Of a DNA stretch of 64,000 bases, positions 44,317 through 53,040 are shown piece by piece. A program made the translations under genes and the position numbers. Numbering within the stretch: position 1 is the stretch's first letter; every line of letters starts with the position of its first letter. Source of the stretch: Pseudomonas sp. GV085 (GTDB taxonomy: Bacteria; Pseudomonadota; Gammaproteobacteria; Pseudomonadales; Pseudomonadaceae); NCBI RefSeq assembly GCF_003050925.1, contig NZ_QAOV01000009.1, positions 124,001-188,000 on the forward strand. Direction: 5' to 3'. The notes below the pieces were generated by a model. That model worked only from the letters and a program-made list of their open reading frames with translations. It was not told the origin of the DNA and made no database searches.

Positions 44317-44361
44317 GTAGGACAAGCGCAATGTCGGCGATACTGCCCTTCAAGGTCCTAC
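44317..44361. promoter_or_regulatory. Spaced inverted repeat between sdaA and LysR gene
   Basis: GTAGGAC (44317-44323) and GTCCTAC (44355-44361), 31 bases apart, in the divergent promoter gap. Could be a LysR operator, although the spacing is long for one; it also partly resembles REP arm ends (GTAGGA). Confidence 0.35.
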
Positions 44362-44406
44362 GTGACCAACGAAAATTCCTAAGACATCCTTTAGCAGGAC
44401 TAAACG

Positions 44407-45354
44407 ATGAGTCGTCAATTGCACGCCCAGACCTATGTCTGGTTGAACGTGTTTGCCTGTGCCGCGCGGCACCTGTCGTTCACCCGCTGCGCCGAAGAGC
44501 TGCACATCACACCGGGAGCCGTCAGCCAGCAGATCCGTCAGCTGGAAGAACGCCTGGGTTTTCGCCTGTTTCACCGCCGTGCCCGCGGAGTCGAGCTGAG
44601 CGCCGAGGGCCAGCGCCTGGCCGTTACCGTCAACGAGGCCTTCGGCAGCATCGACGCGGAATTGCGGCGACTGGATGCGGGCATGATCAGCGGGATTCTG
44701 CGGGTACGTTCGATTCCGTCGTTCCTGAGCAAATGGCTGACGCCGCGCCTGCCGCGATTGCAGCAGCGTTTTCCGGATATTCAGTTGCGCCTGGTAGCCG
44801 AGGACAGCAGCGTGCCGTTGCATGAAGGCGACTTCGATCTGGCGATCGACCTGAACGACGGCAGCTACCCCGGTCTGTTATCCACAGCCTTGCTCGATGA
44901 GCAGATTTTTCCGGTGTGCGCGCCGAGCCTGTTGCGCGGTCGTCCGCCGCTGCACGGTCCGGCAGACCTGATGCACTTTCCCTTGCTGCACGACATCACC
45001 GCCTGGCGCGGCAGCTATGAGTACGCGGAATGGGAGTTTTACCTCAACGCCATCGGCTTCGAGGGGGCGGATGTGCGACGCGGGCATACCTTCAATCGCA
45101 ATCACCTGACGATCGAAGCGGCCATCGCCGGGATGGGGGTGGCGATTGCCCGACGGACACTGCTCAACGATGAGCTGGAGCGTGGGGCGTTGATCGTGCC
45201 GTTCGGCCTGGCGGTGCCCAATCACAAGCGCTACATGCTGCTTTACGCACCAGGGGCGTTGAGCCATCCCGGCGTGCGTGCGGTACATGACTGGCTGGTG
45301 GAAGAGGCGGGGATTTTTCGCAGCCTGCACCCGTTGGGGGAGCGGCAGATGTAA
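44407..45354 (+). CDS. LysR-family regulator (GcvA/DsdC type)
   Basis: LysR activator of 315 aa. N-terminal winged helix (about 8-70: LSFTRCAEELHITPGAVSQQ) and periplasmic-binding-like effector domain (about 95-300). The subgroup is that of GcvA and DsdC, regulators of glycine and serine metabolism, which agrees with the divergent L-serine deaminase gene. AGGA lies 8 bases before ATG 44407. Confidence 0.9.
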   Translation: MSRQLHAQTYVWLNVFACAARHLSFTRCAEELHITPGAVSQQIRQLEERLGFRLFHRRARGVELSAEGQRLAVTVNEAFGSIDAELRRLDAGMISGILRVRSIPSFLSKWLTPRLPRLQQRFPDIQLRLVAEDSSVPLHEGDFDLAIDLNDGSYPGLLSTALLDEQIFPVCAPSLLRGRPPLHGPADLMHFPLLHDITAWRGSYEYAEWEFYLNAIGFEGADVRRGHTFNRNHLTIEAAIAGMGVAIARRTLLNDELERGALIVPFGLAVPNHKRYMLLYAPGALSHPGVRAVHDWLVEEAGIFRSLHPLGERQM

Positions 45355-45568
45355 GGAATTTTGACCGGTAAGCAGGGCGACCCAACTCCCGACAGTAACA
45401 GTGCTTTTGCTCATTGTCCGGTTTTTTTTGCGTATGAATATTTATCTTTTTTCAGGGGTTGAATTGTTCAGCGTACAGACCGATTGTGTAAGCAAGAGGT
45501 CACGGTGATGACGCCCAAGGGCTTAGCTGACCGGCCTCTCGCGAGCTAGCTGAAATAAGGGATGAACT

Positions 45569-45976
45569 ATGCAAATCCAAGTCAATAGCGATAACCATAT
45601 TCAAGGCAGTAAACGACTGGAGGAGTGGGTACGTACGACCATTGAGAGCACGCTCGAACGCTACGAAGAGGACCTGACACGGGTCGAGGTTCACCTGCGG
45701 GACGAGAACGGCGACAAGCCGGGTCCCCACGACATGCGCTGCCAACTGGAGGCGCGGCCAAAAGGCCATCAACCGGTTTCCGTCACCCATAAAGCCTCCA
45801 CCATGGAGCAGGCTATCGACGGTGCAGCCGTCAAACTTGAACATGCGCTGGAGCATATGTTCGGCAAATTGCGCGGCAAACGCGCCAATGTGGTGCCCAT
45901 CGAGAGTGGCGCCCATGCCGACCATCTACTGGAAGAAGAGTTTCTTGAGAACGAACAGGCAGCGCTTAACGGCTGA
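45569..45976 (+). CDS. HPF/RaiA-family ribosome-associated protein
   Basis: Protein of 135 aa with the sigma-54 modulation/S30EA fold (MQIQVNSDNHIQGSKRL at the start, HKASTMEQAIDGAAVKLEHAL in helix 2). Such proteins bind idle 30S or 100S ribosomes in stationary phase or cold. It is not the copy linked to rpoN, so it is a second paralogue. The acidic C-terminal tail (LEEEFLENEQ) is unusual. Own terminator follows. Confidence 0.87.
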   Translation: MQIQVNSDNHIQGSKRLEEWVRTTIESTLERYEEDLTRVEVHLRDENGDKPGPHDMRCQLEARPKGHQPVSVTHKASTMEQAIDGAAVKLEHALEHMFGKLRGKRANVVPIESGAHADHLLEEEFLENEQAALNG

Positions 45977-46005
45977 CACCTGATTCACTTTTTTACCTTC
46001 CCATG

Positions 46006-46036
46006 AAAACGGGCCTGCATTGCAGGCCCGTTTTGT
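46006..46036 (+). terminator. Terminator of the HPF-like gene
   Basis: Perfect 13-bp stem AAAACGGGCCTGC/GCAGGCCCGTTTT with loop ATT; the T tract lies partly in the stem. Begins 30 bases after the stop. Confidence 0.9.
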
Positions 46037-46086
46037 TTTCGGTGGCTTTTGGATTCCATGGGGCATGGGCTGGTCCTTTTGCATTT

Positions 46087-46105
46087 GAGAATATTTATCA
46101 TTAAT
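46087..46105 (+). promoter_or_regulatory. Probable Fur box upstream of fecI
   Basis: GAGAATATTTATCATTAAT resembles the 19-bp Fur consensus GATAATGATAATCATTATC (about 14 matches), 70 bases before the sigma factor start. Iron repression of the operon is the expected result. Confidence 0.72.
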
Positions 46106-46174
46106 ATTGCGGTCTTGCCGGCCCCCCCTGACGCTGTCGTGGCCTCCCCCGGTTTTCAGGTCGAAACATGAACG

Positions 46175-46747
46175 ATGATCACTCTGCCCCCTGACCCCCA
46201 CGATATCGAACGCGACGAACAGCGCGTTGACCGTGCGCATTTTCTCCAGGTGTTTCTCTCCCGGCGTTCACAAATGGAGGCGCTGGTGAGCCGGCGCGTC
46301 GGTTGCCGGGCGACGGCGGCCGACCTGGTGCAGGACTTGTTCCTGCGTTTCTGGCGGCGGCCGCTGGTGCAGGTCGAGGAGCTCGGCACTTATCTGCTGC
46401 GCTGCGCCGGCAATATCGCCATCGACCATTTGCGCAGTGAAGGCACGCGGGTCCGGGCCAGCGAAGGCTTGATGGTGGAACCACCGGACAGCCATGGCAG
46501 CGGACCGCAAGCGGCGCTGGAGGCGGGCAACGATTTGCGCCACGTTGAAGCGGCGTTGCGCGCATTACCGGAGCGCACGCGGCAGATCTTTTTGCTCAAT
46601 CGCATTCATGGCCGCAAGTATGCCGAGATCGCCAAGGCCATGGGTTTGTCCCAAAGTGCCGTGGAAAAACATATGATGCGCGCCCTCGAAGCCTGCAAGG
46701 CCAGCCTTCGGGAACCAGAATCGCGTACGCCAGGGAAAGCACCGTGA
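46175..46747 (+). CDS. FecI-type ECF sigma factor
   Basis: Iron-starvation sigma factor of 190 aa. Region 2 (about 25-95) has RATAADLVQDLFLRFWRRP and NIAIDHLRSE; region 4 (about 125-180) has LPERTRQIFLLNRIHGRKYAEIA. It should direct transcription of the TonB receptor downstream when the surface receptor signals through the anti-sigma FecR. The ATG at 46175 is used; an ATG 7 bases earlier is in a frame that closes at once. Its stop overlaps the fecR start by 4 bases (GTGA). Confidence 0.92.
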   Translation: MITLPPDPHDIERDEQRVDRAHFLQVFLSRRSQMEALVSRRVGCRATAADLVQDLFLRFWRRPLVQVEELGTYLLRCAGNIAIDHLRSEGTRVRASEGLMVEPPDSHGSGPQAALEAGNDLRHVEAALRALPERTRQIFLLNRIHGRKYAEIAKAMGLSQSAVEKHMMRALEACKASLREPESRTPGKAP

Positions 46748-47733
46748 ACCACTTCGAACGCGTCATTCCGACGCCCGCTCAGGAGCAGGCCGCGTTGACC
46801 TGGCTGAGCCTGTTGCATGACCAGCCCAGCAGTGGTGACCAGGCGACGTTCAGCCAGTGGTTGCAAGCCGACCCCGCCCATGCCGAGGCGTATGCCCAGG
46901 CGCAAGTGCTGTGGGAGTTGAGCGAAGTGCCGGCGCGCACCCTCGCCCATGAAGACGCCTTTGCCTTGCAGGGGTATCTCAATGCCATGGACAAGTCACG
47001 ACGCAGCAGGGTCGGGCGCTGGTCCGGTGTGCTGGCGATGGCCGCGTGCCTGCTGTTAATGATCAGTCTCGGCACAGGCTGGCAGCCGATGCGCTGGATT
47101 GATGACCTGGGGGCGGACTACGTCTCGGCGCCAGGAGAGATCCGCACCGTCACCCTGGCGGATCAGTCGCAGGTGACACTGGATGCCGATAGCGCCATCG
47201 CCGTGGATTTCAGTCGCGGTGAGCGGCATGTGCAACTGCGCCGCGGCGCCGGATTTTTCAGCGTCACCCATAACGGCGAGCCATTTGTGGTGGATGCCGA
47301 GAAGGGGCAGACGCGGGTCCTGGGTACGCAGTTCGAAGTCCGTTTGCAGCCCCGCGGTGCACAGGTCACGGTGCTGTCGGGACGGGTTGGCGTGACGGCG
47401 GACCAGAACGCCGAACAGCAAATTCTCACCGCTGGCGAGCAAGTCGCCTACGGCGAAGGCTCGGCGGAAAAACTCCACGCCGTGGACAGTGAAGCGCAGT
47501 TGGCATGGCGCCACGGCTGGCTCAATTACTACAAGGCGACATTGGCCGATGTGGTGCTGGATTTGGCGCGCTATTACCCAGGGCGGATCGTGTTGCTCAA
47601 TGATGAACTGGCGACGCGGCGGGTCAGTGGCAGCTTTCCGAGCAGGAACCCGCAGGCGGTATTGAGTTCGTTGCAGGGGGTGTTGGGGTTTGAGCAGCAT
47701 CAGGTGTTGGGGCATCTGATTATTTTGCGTTGA
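46744..47733 (+). CDS. FecR-type anti-sigma/sigma-regulator protein
   Basis: Single-pass inner-membrane protein of 329 aa: cytoplasmic N-terminal DUF4880 domain (about 8-55, QAALTWLSLLHDQPSSGDQA), one transmembrane segment (about 94-112), and a periplasmic FecR domain (about 125-220) with ADQSQVTLDADSAIAVDF, then a C-terminal STN-like DUF4974 part. It passes the signal from the receptor N-terminus to FecI. GTG start overlaps the sigma factor stop. Confidence 0.92.
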   Translation: MNHFERVIPTPAQEQAALTWLSLLHDQPSSGDQATFSQWLQADPAHAEAYAQAQVLWELSEVPARTLAHEDAFALQGYLNAMDKSRRSRVGRWSGVLAMAACLLLMISLGTGWQPMRWIDDLGADYVSAPGEIRTVTLADQSQVTLDADSAIAVDFSRGERHVQLRRGAGFFSVTHNGEPFVVDAEKGQTRVLGTQFEVRLQPRGAQVTVLSGRVGVTADQNAEQQILTAGEQVAYGEGSAEKLHAVDSEAQLAWRHGWLNYYKATLADVVLDLARYYPGRIVLLNDELATRRVSGSFPSRNPQAVLSSLQGVLGFEQHQVLGHLIILR

Positions 47734-47736
47734 TCC

Positions 47737-47765
47737 GGCCTCTTCGCGAGCAAGTCGAAGAGGCC
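47737..47765. repeat. Hairpin after fecR, REP-derived
   Basis: GGCCTCTTCG and CGAAGAGGCC form a 10-bp stem around GCGAGCAAGT; the loop matches part of a REP arm, so this looks like a collapsed REP. It may also reduce read-through from fecR to the receptor gene. Confidence 0.6.
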
Positions 47766-47896
47766 AGTTCAATCACCCCATCACCCTGAATAAAAATATT
47801 TTCAAATTGTTGTGAGGTAAACCCGACTGCCATCCGTGTACTGACTGAAACTGCGAGTCATTCGCATCCGTTGCGGTTCTACACAGGTCATGAGTC

Positions 47897-50326
47897 ATGA
47901 AGTCCAGGGCAAAATCGGGGTCGGTCAAACAATGGTTGGGTGTGTCTGCGTTGAGCTTTTCGGCATTGGCGTTGTTGCCGCTGAGCGTGGCGCTGGCCGC
48001 TGAGGCCGGCAACAGCCAGCAACTCGCGCAGTTCAGTTTTTCCCTGGCCGCCAAACCGCTGCCCCAGGCCTTGAGTGATTTCAGCCGGGTGACCGGCATC
48101 AGTGTCGTCTACACCGATGAAGCGCCGTACGGCCTCAATGCGCCGGCGGTCAATGGCCAGATGAGCGCCGAACAGGCCTTGCAACGTCTGCTCAGCGGTT
48201 CGGGTTTGAGCTTCCGCCGCACCGACGGCCACACCATGGCCCTGGAACCGAAGCCCACCGAAGGCGCGTTGAACCTGGGCGCGACCACCATTACCTCGGT
48301 GATGGATGAGTCCATGAGTTACCAGCCGCCACCGACTTCTTCGGTGATGCGCTCCTCGGCCCCGATTCAGGAAATCCCGCAGACCATCAATGTCGTCCCG
48401 GCCCAGGTCATTCGCGACCAGGCGCCGCGCAATCTCGATGACGCCCTGGCCAATGTCAGCGGCATCACCCAGGCCAACACCCTTGGCAGCACCCAGGACT
48501 CGGTGATGGTCCGCGGCTTTGGCGACAACCGTAACGGCTCGATCATGCGCGATGGCATGCCGATCGTGCAGGGTCGTGGTCTCAACGCCAGCGTCGACCG
48601 GGTCGAAGTGCTCAAGGGGCCTGCCTCGTTGCTCTATGGCATCCAGGATCCGGGCGGCGTGGTCAACATGGTCAGCAAGAAGCCCGAGCTTGAGCAGTAC
48701 AACGCCTTGACCGTGCGCGGTTCCAGCTATGGCGACGGCAAGAACGGCAGCGGCGGCGGACTCGACAGCACCGGTGCCCTCGGCGATTCCGGGCTGGCCT
48801 ACCGCATGGTACTGGACTACGAAGACGAAGATTACTGGCGCAACTTCGGTGTGCATCGCGAGAGCCTCATCGCACCGTCGCTGGCCTGGTACGGCGAAAG
48901 CACCAAGCTGTTGTTCGCCTATGAGCACCGCGAATTCCTCACGCCGTTCGACCGTGGCACGCTGATCGATCCACGGACCAACCATCCACTGGACATCTCG
49001 CGCAACGAGCGTCTCGACGAGCCGTTCAACAACATGCAAGGGCGTTCGGACCTCTATCACTTCGAGGCCGATCACGAGCTCAACGACAACTGGAAGGCCC
49101 ATTTCGGCTACAGCTGGAACCGCGAAACCTACGACGCCAGCCAGGTGCGCGTGACTGCAATCGACACCAATAAGGGCACCCTGACCCGCAGCATGGACGG
49201 CACCCGGAATGCGATCAGCACCGACCGCTTCACCACCGCCAGCCTCGAAGGCAACGTGGATGTGTTCGGCATGCAGCATGACCTGCTGTTCGGCGTCGAT
49301 GACGAATACCGCAAGATTTTCCGCGAAGACCTGATCCGCCAGAAAAGCCGCACCACGTTCAGCTACGTGAACCCGATCTATGGCCAGGAAGTGCCGGGTA
49401 CCACTGTCAGCGCCGCCGACAGCGCGCAGACCGATGAACTGCGTAGCGATTCGGTGTTCCTGCAGGATTCCATCCACCTCAACGACCAATGGATTCTGGT
49501 GGCCGGCGCGCGCTTCCAGGCGTACGACCAGTACGCCGGCAAAGGCGTGCCGTTCCACGCCAACACCGACGGCAACGGGCAGAAGTGGGTGCCGCGCGTG
49601 GGTCTTGTGTACAAATATACCGATGCCTTGTCGTTCTACGGCAGCTACACCGAGTCGTTCAAACCCAACTCGACCATCGCACCGTTGAGCGGCAGCAGCA
49701 CCGTGCTTGACGGCGGCATCGCGCCGGAAGAAGCCAAGTCCTGGGAGCTGGGTGCCAAGCTCGATCTGCCGGGCCGCGTCACTGGCAACATCGCGCTGTT
49801 CGACATCAAGAAACGCAACGTGCTGGTGGCCAACGCCGAAGGCCCGACGACGATTTACAGTGCCGCCGGCGAAGTGCGTTCCCGTGGCCTGGAAGTGGAC
49901 TTGAGCGGTCAGCTGACCGATCGCTGGAGCATGATCGGCAGCTACGCCTACACCGATGCCGAAGTCACCGAAGACCCTGTTTACAAGGGCAATCAACTGC
50001 AAAACGTGGCAAAGAACAGCGGCTCGCTGTCGGCCGTCTATGACTTCGGCACCATCGTCGGCGGCGACCAACTGCGGGTCGGCGCCGGGGCGCGTTATGT
50101 GGGGGAGCGCGCGGGCAACGCGGTGAACGATTTCGACCTGCCGGGCTACACCGTGGCCGACGCGTTCGCCACCTACGACACCAAAGTCGAAGGGCAGAAG
50201 GTCAAGTTCCAGCTCAACGTGAAGAACCTGTTTGACCGTACTTACTACACCTCGGCGGCGAGTCGGTTCTTTGTGTCGATGGGGGATTCGCGGCAGGTGA
50301 CGTTGTCGAGCACCTTGGAGTTCTGA
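47897..50326 (+). CDS. TonB-dependent siderophore receptor with STN signalling domain
   Basis: Outer-membrane receptor of 809 aa. Signal peptide (about 1-35), N-terminal STN domain (about 48-120: FSFSLAAKPLPQALSDFSRV) that contacts FecR, plug domain (about 155-265: VRGFGDNRNGSIMRDGMPI), and a 22-strand barrel ending RQVTLSSTLEF with terminal Phe. FhuA/FpvA-like class, so the likely ligand is a ferric hydroxamate or pyoverdine-type siderophore; the actual one cannot be read. With the preceding fecI and fecR it forms a complete surface signalling system. No siderophore synthesis or periplasmic transport genes are adjacent. Confidence 0.95.
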   Translation: MKSRAKSGSVKQWLGVSALSFSALALLPLSVALAAEAGNSQQLAQFSFSLAAKPLPQALSDFSRVTGISVVYTDEAPYGLNAPAVNGQMSAEQALQRLLSGSGLSFRRTDGHTMALEPKPTEGALNLGATTITSVMDESMSYQPPPTSSVMRSSAPIQEIPQTINVVPAQVIRDQAPRNLDDALANVSGITQANTLGSTQDSVMVRGFGDNRNGSIMRDGMPIVQGRGLNASVDRVEVLKGPASLLYGIQDPGGVVNMVSKKPELEQYNALTVRGSSYGDGKNGSGGGLDSTGALGDSGLAYRMVLDYEDEDYWRNFGVHRESLIAPSLAWYGESTKLLFAYEHREFLTPFDRGTLIDPRTNHPLDISRNERLDEPFNNMQGRSDLYHFEADHELNDNWKAHFGYSWNRETYDASQVRVTAIDTNKGTLTRSMDGTRNAISTDRFTTASLEGNVDVFGMQHDLLFGVDDEYRKIFREDLIRQKSRTTFSYVNPIYGQEVPGTTVSAADSAQTDELRSDSVFLQDSIHLNDQWILVAGARFQAYDQYAGKGVPFHANTDGNGQKWVPRVGLVYKYTDALSFYGSYTESFKPNSTIAPLSGSSTVLDGGIAPEEAKSWELGAKLDLPGRVTGNIALFDIKKRNVLVANAEGPTTIYSAAGEVRSRGLEVDLSGQLTDRWSMIGSYAYTDAEVTEDPVYKGNQLQNVAKNSGSLSAVYDFGTIVGGDQLRVGAGARYVGERAGNAVNDFDLPGYTVADAFATYDTKVEGQKVKFQLNVKNLFDRTYYTSAASRFFVSMGDSRQVTLSSTLEF

Positions 50327-50330
50327 CCAT

Positions 50331-50372
50331 AGACCGCGTCATCGTTCATCGTCGGAACGCCGCCTGGAGCCG
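50331..50372. repeat. Decayed REP fragment
   Basis: GACCGCGTCATCGTTCATCG followed by GTCGGAACGCCGCC, a half element of the CCGTTCCGACGA type also seen near 41620, in the convergent gap between the receptor and AraC genes. Confidence 0.45.
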
Positions 50373-50399
50373 GCAATTGAAGCGCCGAATATCCCGCGC

Positions 50400-51275
50400 C
50401 TAGCGCAAAAGCGCCTGCCGATACTCGCCGGGCGTCCCGCCAAGTGACTGGCGAAACCGGTTGGTGAAATGGCTGGCACTGGAAAAACCACAAGCCAGCG
50501 CAATCTCCCCCAGTGGCTGCGAGGTCGTGCGCAGCAACTCCTGCGCCCGGTTCAGGCGTCGTGCCAGCACATACTGGTGGGGTGGCAAGCCGAAGCTTTC
50601 GCGGAACATCCGCGCGAAATGGTATTCGGACAACGCGCACAACGCCGCCAACTGACCGAGACTGATGGCCTTGTCCGGATGGCTGTCGATGTACTCCACC
50701 AGATGTCGGCGCTGATGCGCGGCCAACCCACCTTTAAGGCGCAGGCCGTGCCGGGCATTCACCTGGCTGAGCAGGGCATGGCTGAGCAGTTCGTGGGCCA
50801 GGCTGCTGGTGAGCAGGCGCTCGCCCGGCTCGTCCCAGTTCAGGGTGATCAATTGTCGAAAGCGCAGCGCCTGCTGCGGATCATCGAGAAAGGTCTGCTC
50901 GCGCAGTTGCATTTCCCGTGGCTCGCGATCGAGCAGGGTGACGCAACCGAGGGCAAATTGTTCGGGGCTGAAATACAGGTGCGCCAGGCGAATATCGCCA
51001 TTGATCACCCAGCCTGACTGGTGGTCGGCCGGCAGGATGCACAGTTTATCCGGCCCCCCTTTGTTGCCGGGCTGGTCGCGGCGAAAGGTGCCGGTGCCGC
51101 CGGCGATGTAACAGGACAACGTGTGGTGGCTGGGCGCTTCGTATTCCTGTGCATCGTGGTGATTGCTCCACAAGGCTGCAGACAAGCCGTCACCGAGCTC
51201 GGCGCTGTGCTCGAGGCGAGCATTCGGCGAGCGGTTGAGGGCTTGAAAGACTTGTAGGGTATCCAGTGCAGCCAT
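50400..51275 (-). CDS. AraC-family regulator
   Basis: Regulator of 291 aa: N-terminal cupin-like effector domain (about 15-150) and C-terminal double helix-turn-helix (about 190-288: AISLGQLAALCALSEYHFARM and LGEIALACGFSSASHFTNRF). Divergent from an EamA exporter gene 151 bases away, which is its most likely target. Inducer unknown. Confidence 0.9.
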   Translation of the reverse strand: MAALDTLQVFQALNRSPNARLEHSAELGDGLSAALWSNHHDAQEYEAPSHHTLSCYIAGGTGTFRRDQPGNKGGPDKLCILPADHQSGWVINGDIRLAHLYFSPEQFALGCVTLLDREPREMQLREQTFLDDPQQALRFRQLITLNWDEPGERLLTSSLAHELLSHALLSQVNARHGLRLKGGLAAHQRRHLVEYIDSHPDKAISLGQLAALCALSEYHFARMFRESFGLPPHQYVLARRLNRAQELLRTTSQPLGEIALACGFSSASHFTNRFRQSLGGTPGEYRQALLR

Positions 51276-51426
51276 GATCGTTGCTCTCTAACACCTGCAT
51301 CCAACGCCCTGCATCCTACTCCGTAGAGGCGTGCCTGCCAGCCTGTCGCCAGACAAAAGCGCAAGTTTATGCAAGTGCGCCTGGACGTGACGCCGGACAC
51401 TGGGCACCTATCGAGGAGCCTTTGTC

Positions 51427-52329
51427 ATGAACCTTTCTTTGTACTTGCTGACTGTGCTGATATGGGGCACCACCTGGATTGCCTTGAAATGGCAACTCGG
51501 CGTGGTGGCCATTCCCGTGTCGATCGTCTATCGCTTCGGTCTCGCTGCGCTGATGCTGTTCGTGATCCTGCTGCTCAGCCGACGCTTGCAAGTGATGAAC
51601 CGTCGCGGGCACCTGATCTGCCTGGCCCAGGGATTGTGCCTGTTCTGCGTCAACTTCATGTGCTTCCTCACCGCGAGCCAGTGGATCCCCAGCGGCCTGG
51701 TGGCTGTGGTGTTTTCCACCGCGACCCTGTGGAATGTCCTCAACGCGCGGGTGTTCTTCGGTCAGAAAATCGCCCGCAATGTGCTGATGGGCGGCGCGCT
51801 GGGCCTGCTTGGGCTGGGCCTGTTGTTCTGGCCGGAATTGGCCGGGCATACCGCCAGCCCGCAAACCCTGCTCGGTCTCGGTCTGGCCCTGTGCGGCACC
51901 TTGTGTTTCTCGGCGGGCAACATGCTCTCGAGCCTGCAACAGAAGGCCGGGCTCAAACCGCTGACCACCAATGCCTGGGGCATGGCTTACGGGGCGGCGA
52001 TGCTCTCGGTGTGGTGTCTGGTCAAGGGCATTCCCTTCGACATGGAAATGAGCGCGCGTTACATCGGGTCACTGTTGTACCTGGTGATTCCGGGGTCGGT
52101 GATCGGTTTCACCGCCTACTTGACGCTGGTCGGCCGCATGGGGCCTGAGCGGGCTGCGTACTGCACGGTGCTATTTCCGGTGGTAGCGCTCAACGTGTCA
52201 GCGTTCGCCGAAGGCTATCAATGGACGGTGCCGGCGCTGTTGGGGCTGGTGTTGGTGATGTCGGGGAACGTACTGGTGTTTCGCAAACCCAAGGCGCCGC
52301 AAGTGCTGGGCACCGGCAAGCTGGCTTGA
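51427..52329 (+). CDS. EamA-family (DMT) transporter
   Basis: Inner-membrane protein of 300 aa with ten hydrophobic segments in two EamA repeats (about 1-130 and 145-285). It opens with LYLLTVLIWGTTWIALKWQL, characteristic of the RhaT/YdcZ-like drug/metabolite exporters. GAGG precedes ATG. Substrate unknown; probably regulated by the divergent AraC protein. Confidence 0.9.
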   Translation: MNLSLYLLTVLIWGTTWIALKWQLGVVAIPVSIVYRFGLAALMLFVILLLSRRLQVMNRRGHLICLAQGLCLFCVNFMCFLTASQWIPSGLVAVVFSTATLWNVLNARVFFGQKIARNVLMGGALGLLGLGLLFWPELAGHTASPQTLLGLGLALCGTLCFSAGNMLSSLQQKAGLKPLTTNAWGMAYGAAMLSVWCLVKGIPFDMEMSARYIGSLLYLVIPGSVIGFTAYLTLVGRMGPERAAYCTVLFPVVALNVSAFAEGYQWTVPALLGLVLVMSGNVLVFRKPKAPQVLGTGKLA

Positions 52330-52349
52330 GGGGGTGAGTGCTGAGTGAC

Positions 52350-52859
52350 TCAGCGCTCGATTTTTATCGCGATGTATATCAATAATGGAAAGATGAAATC
52401 AACTATGTGTCCAGCCCTGTCATTGTAGTTCCAGGTTTTCGACTCATCCATGTTGAACCATTCGGTACCGACTGTTTGAAAACCGATGTAATAAAGAAAA
52501 AGGGCAATCAATAATCCGATGATTGCAGGTTTTTTAGCTTCGTGAAATTGTTCGGGGCTGGAGTTGATGTTTTTGTAAAGGCAATAGGTTCCGAGCAGGC
52601 AGCATAGGGTGTAGACCACCTCAAGTGTAATGATCAGCCAGTAAATGCGGTGGTGAAGTATGGCGGAAGTAATAGCCCTGTGTCTGTATTTGTTTTGATC
52701 ATTGGTGGTGTCCATGCTCAGGATATGGCTGATGTATTCATAGTTGGTCGAGTAATCCGTGAAATTGTTGTATAGCATCAGCAATCCAAAGAGGCTAATA
52801 AATAGCATCAGTGTGGCTTTGCTGAGTCGAATGACTTGACTTGTTGTGAGTCTGTTCAA
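52350..52859 (-). CDS. DUF2165 small membrane protein, AT-rich gene
   Basis: Protein of 169 aa with four hydrophobic segments (about 12-32, 70-92, 108-128, 150-165). The pattern NNFTDYSTNYEYISHILSMD plus HHRIYWLIITLE and WFNMDESKTWN matches the DUF2165 family of predicted membrane proteins with no known role. Base composition is clearly lower in GC than its neighbours and codon choice is AT-leaning (AAT, ATA, TTA), suggesting recent acquisition. The start is TTG 52859 with AGAGG 9 bases upstream. Confidence 0.78.
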   Translation of the reverse strand: MNRLTTSQVIRLSKATLMLFISLFGLLMLYNNFTDYSTNYEYISHILSMDTTNDQNKYRHRAITSAILHHRIYWLIITLEVVYTLCCLLGTYCLYKNINSSPEQFHEAKKPAIIGLLIALFLYYIGFQTVGTEWFNMDESKTWNYNDRAGHIVDFIFPLLIYIAIKIER

Positions 52860-53003
52860 GTTAGTGAGCCTCTTTATTGTTCCCCGTGGTGTCTGGGCAA
52901 GTAAGAGAGTCTATAGCTTGGTATCATTGTTTGGTTGTTGACTGAATTGCAGGGTGTGTATTCAGAGAGTTGTTTAATAAGTTGAGAGTGACTTTTTTGT
53001 TTC

Positions 53004-53036
53004 AAACGGGCAGGCGCTTGTCACGTCTGCCCGTTT
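53004..53036. terminator. Stem-loop after the hydroxyacid dehydrogenase gene
   Basis: Inverted repeat AAACGGGCAG/CTGCCCGTTT with a 13-base loop, directly after the minus-strand stop at 53041. T run is short on the minus strand and longer (TTTTTTG) before it on the plus strand. Confidence 0.7.
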
Positions 53037-53040
53037 TGCG

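Noticed and set aside
47888..50071. 727-codon open frame antisense to the TonB receptor
   Set aside because: Low-complexity His/Val/Gly-rich translation without domains; mirror of receptor codon use.
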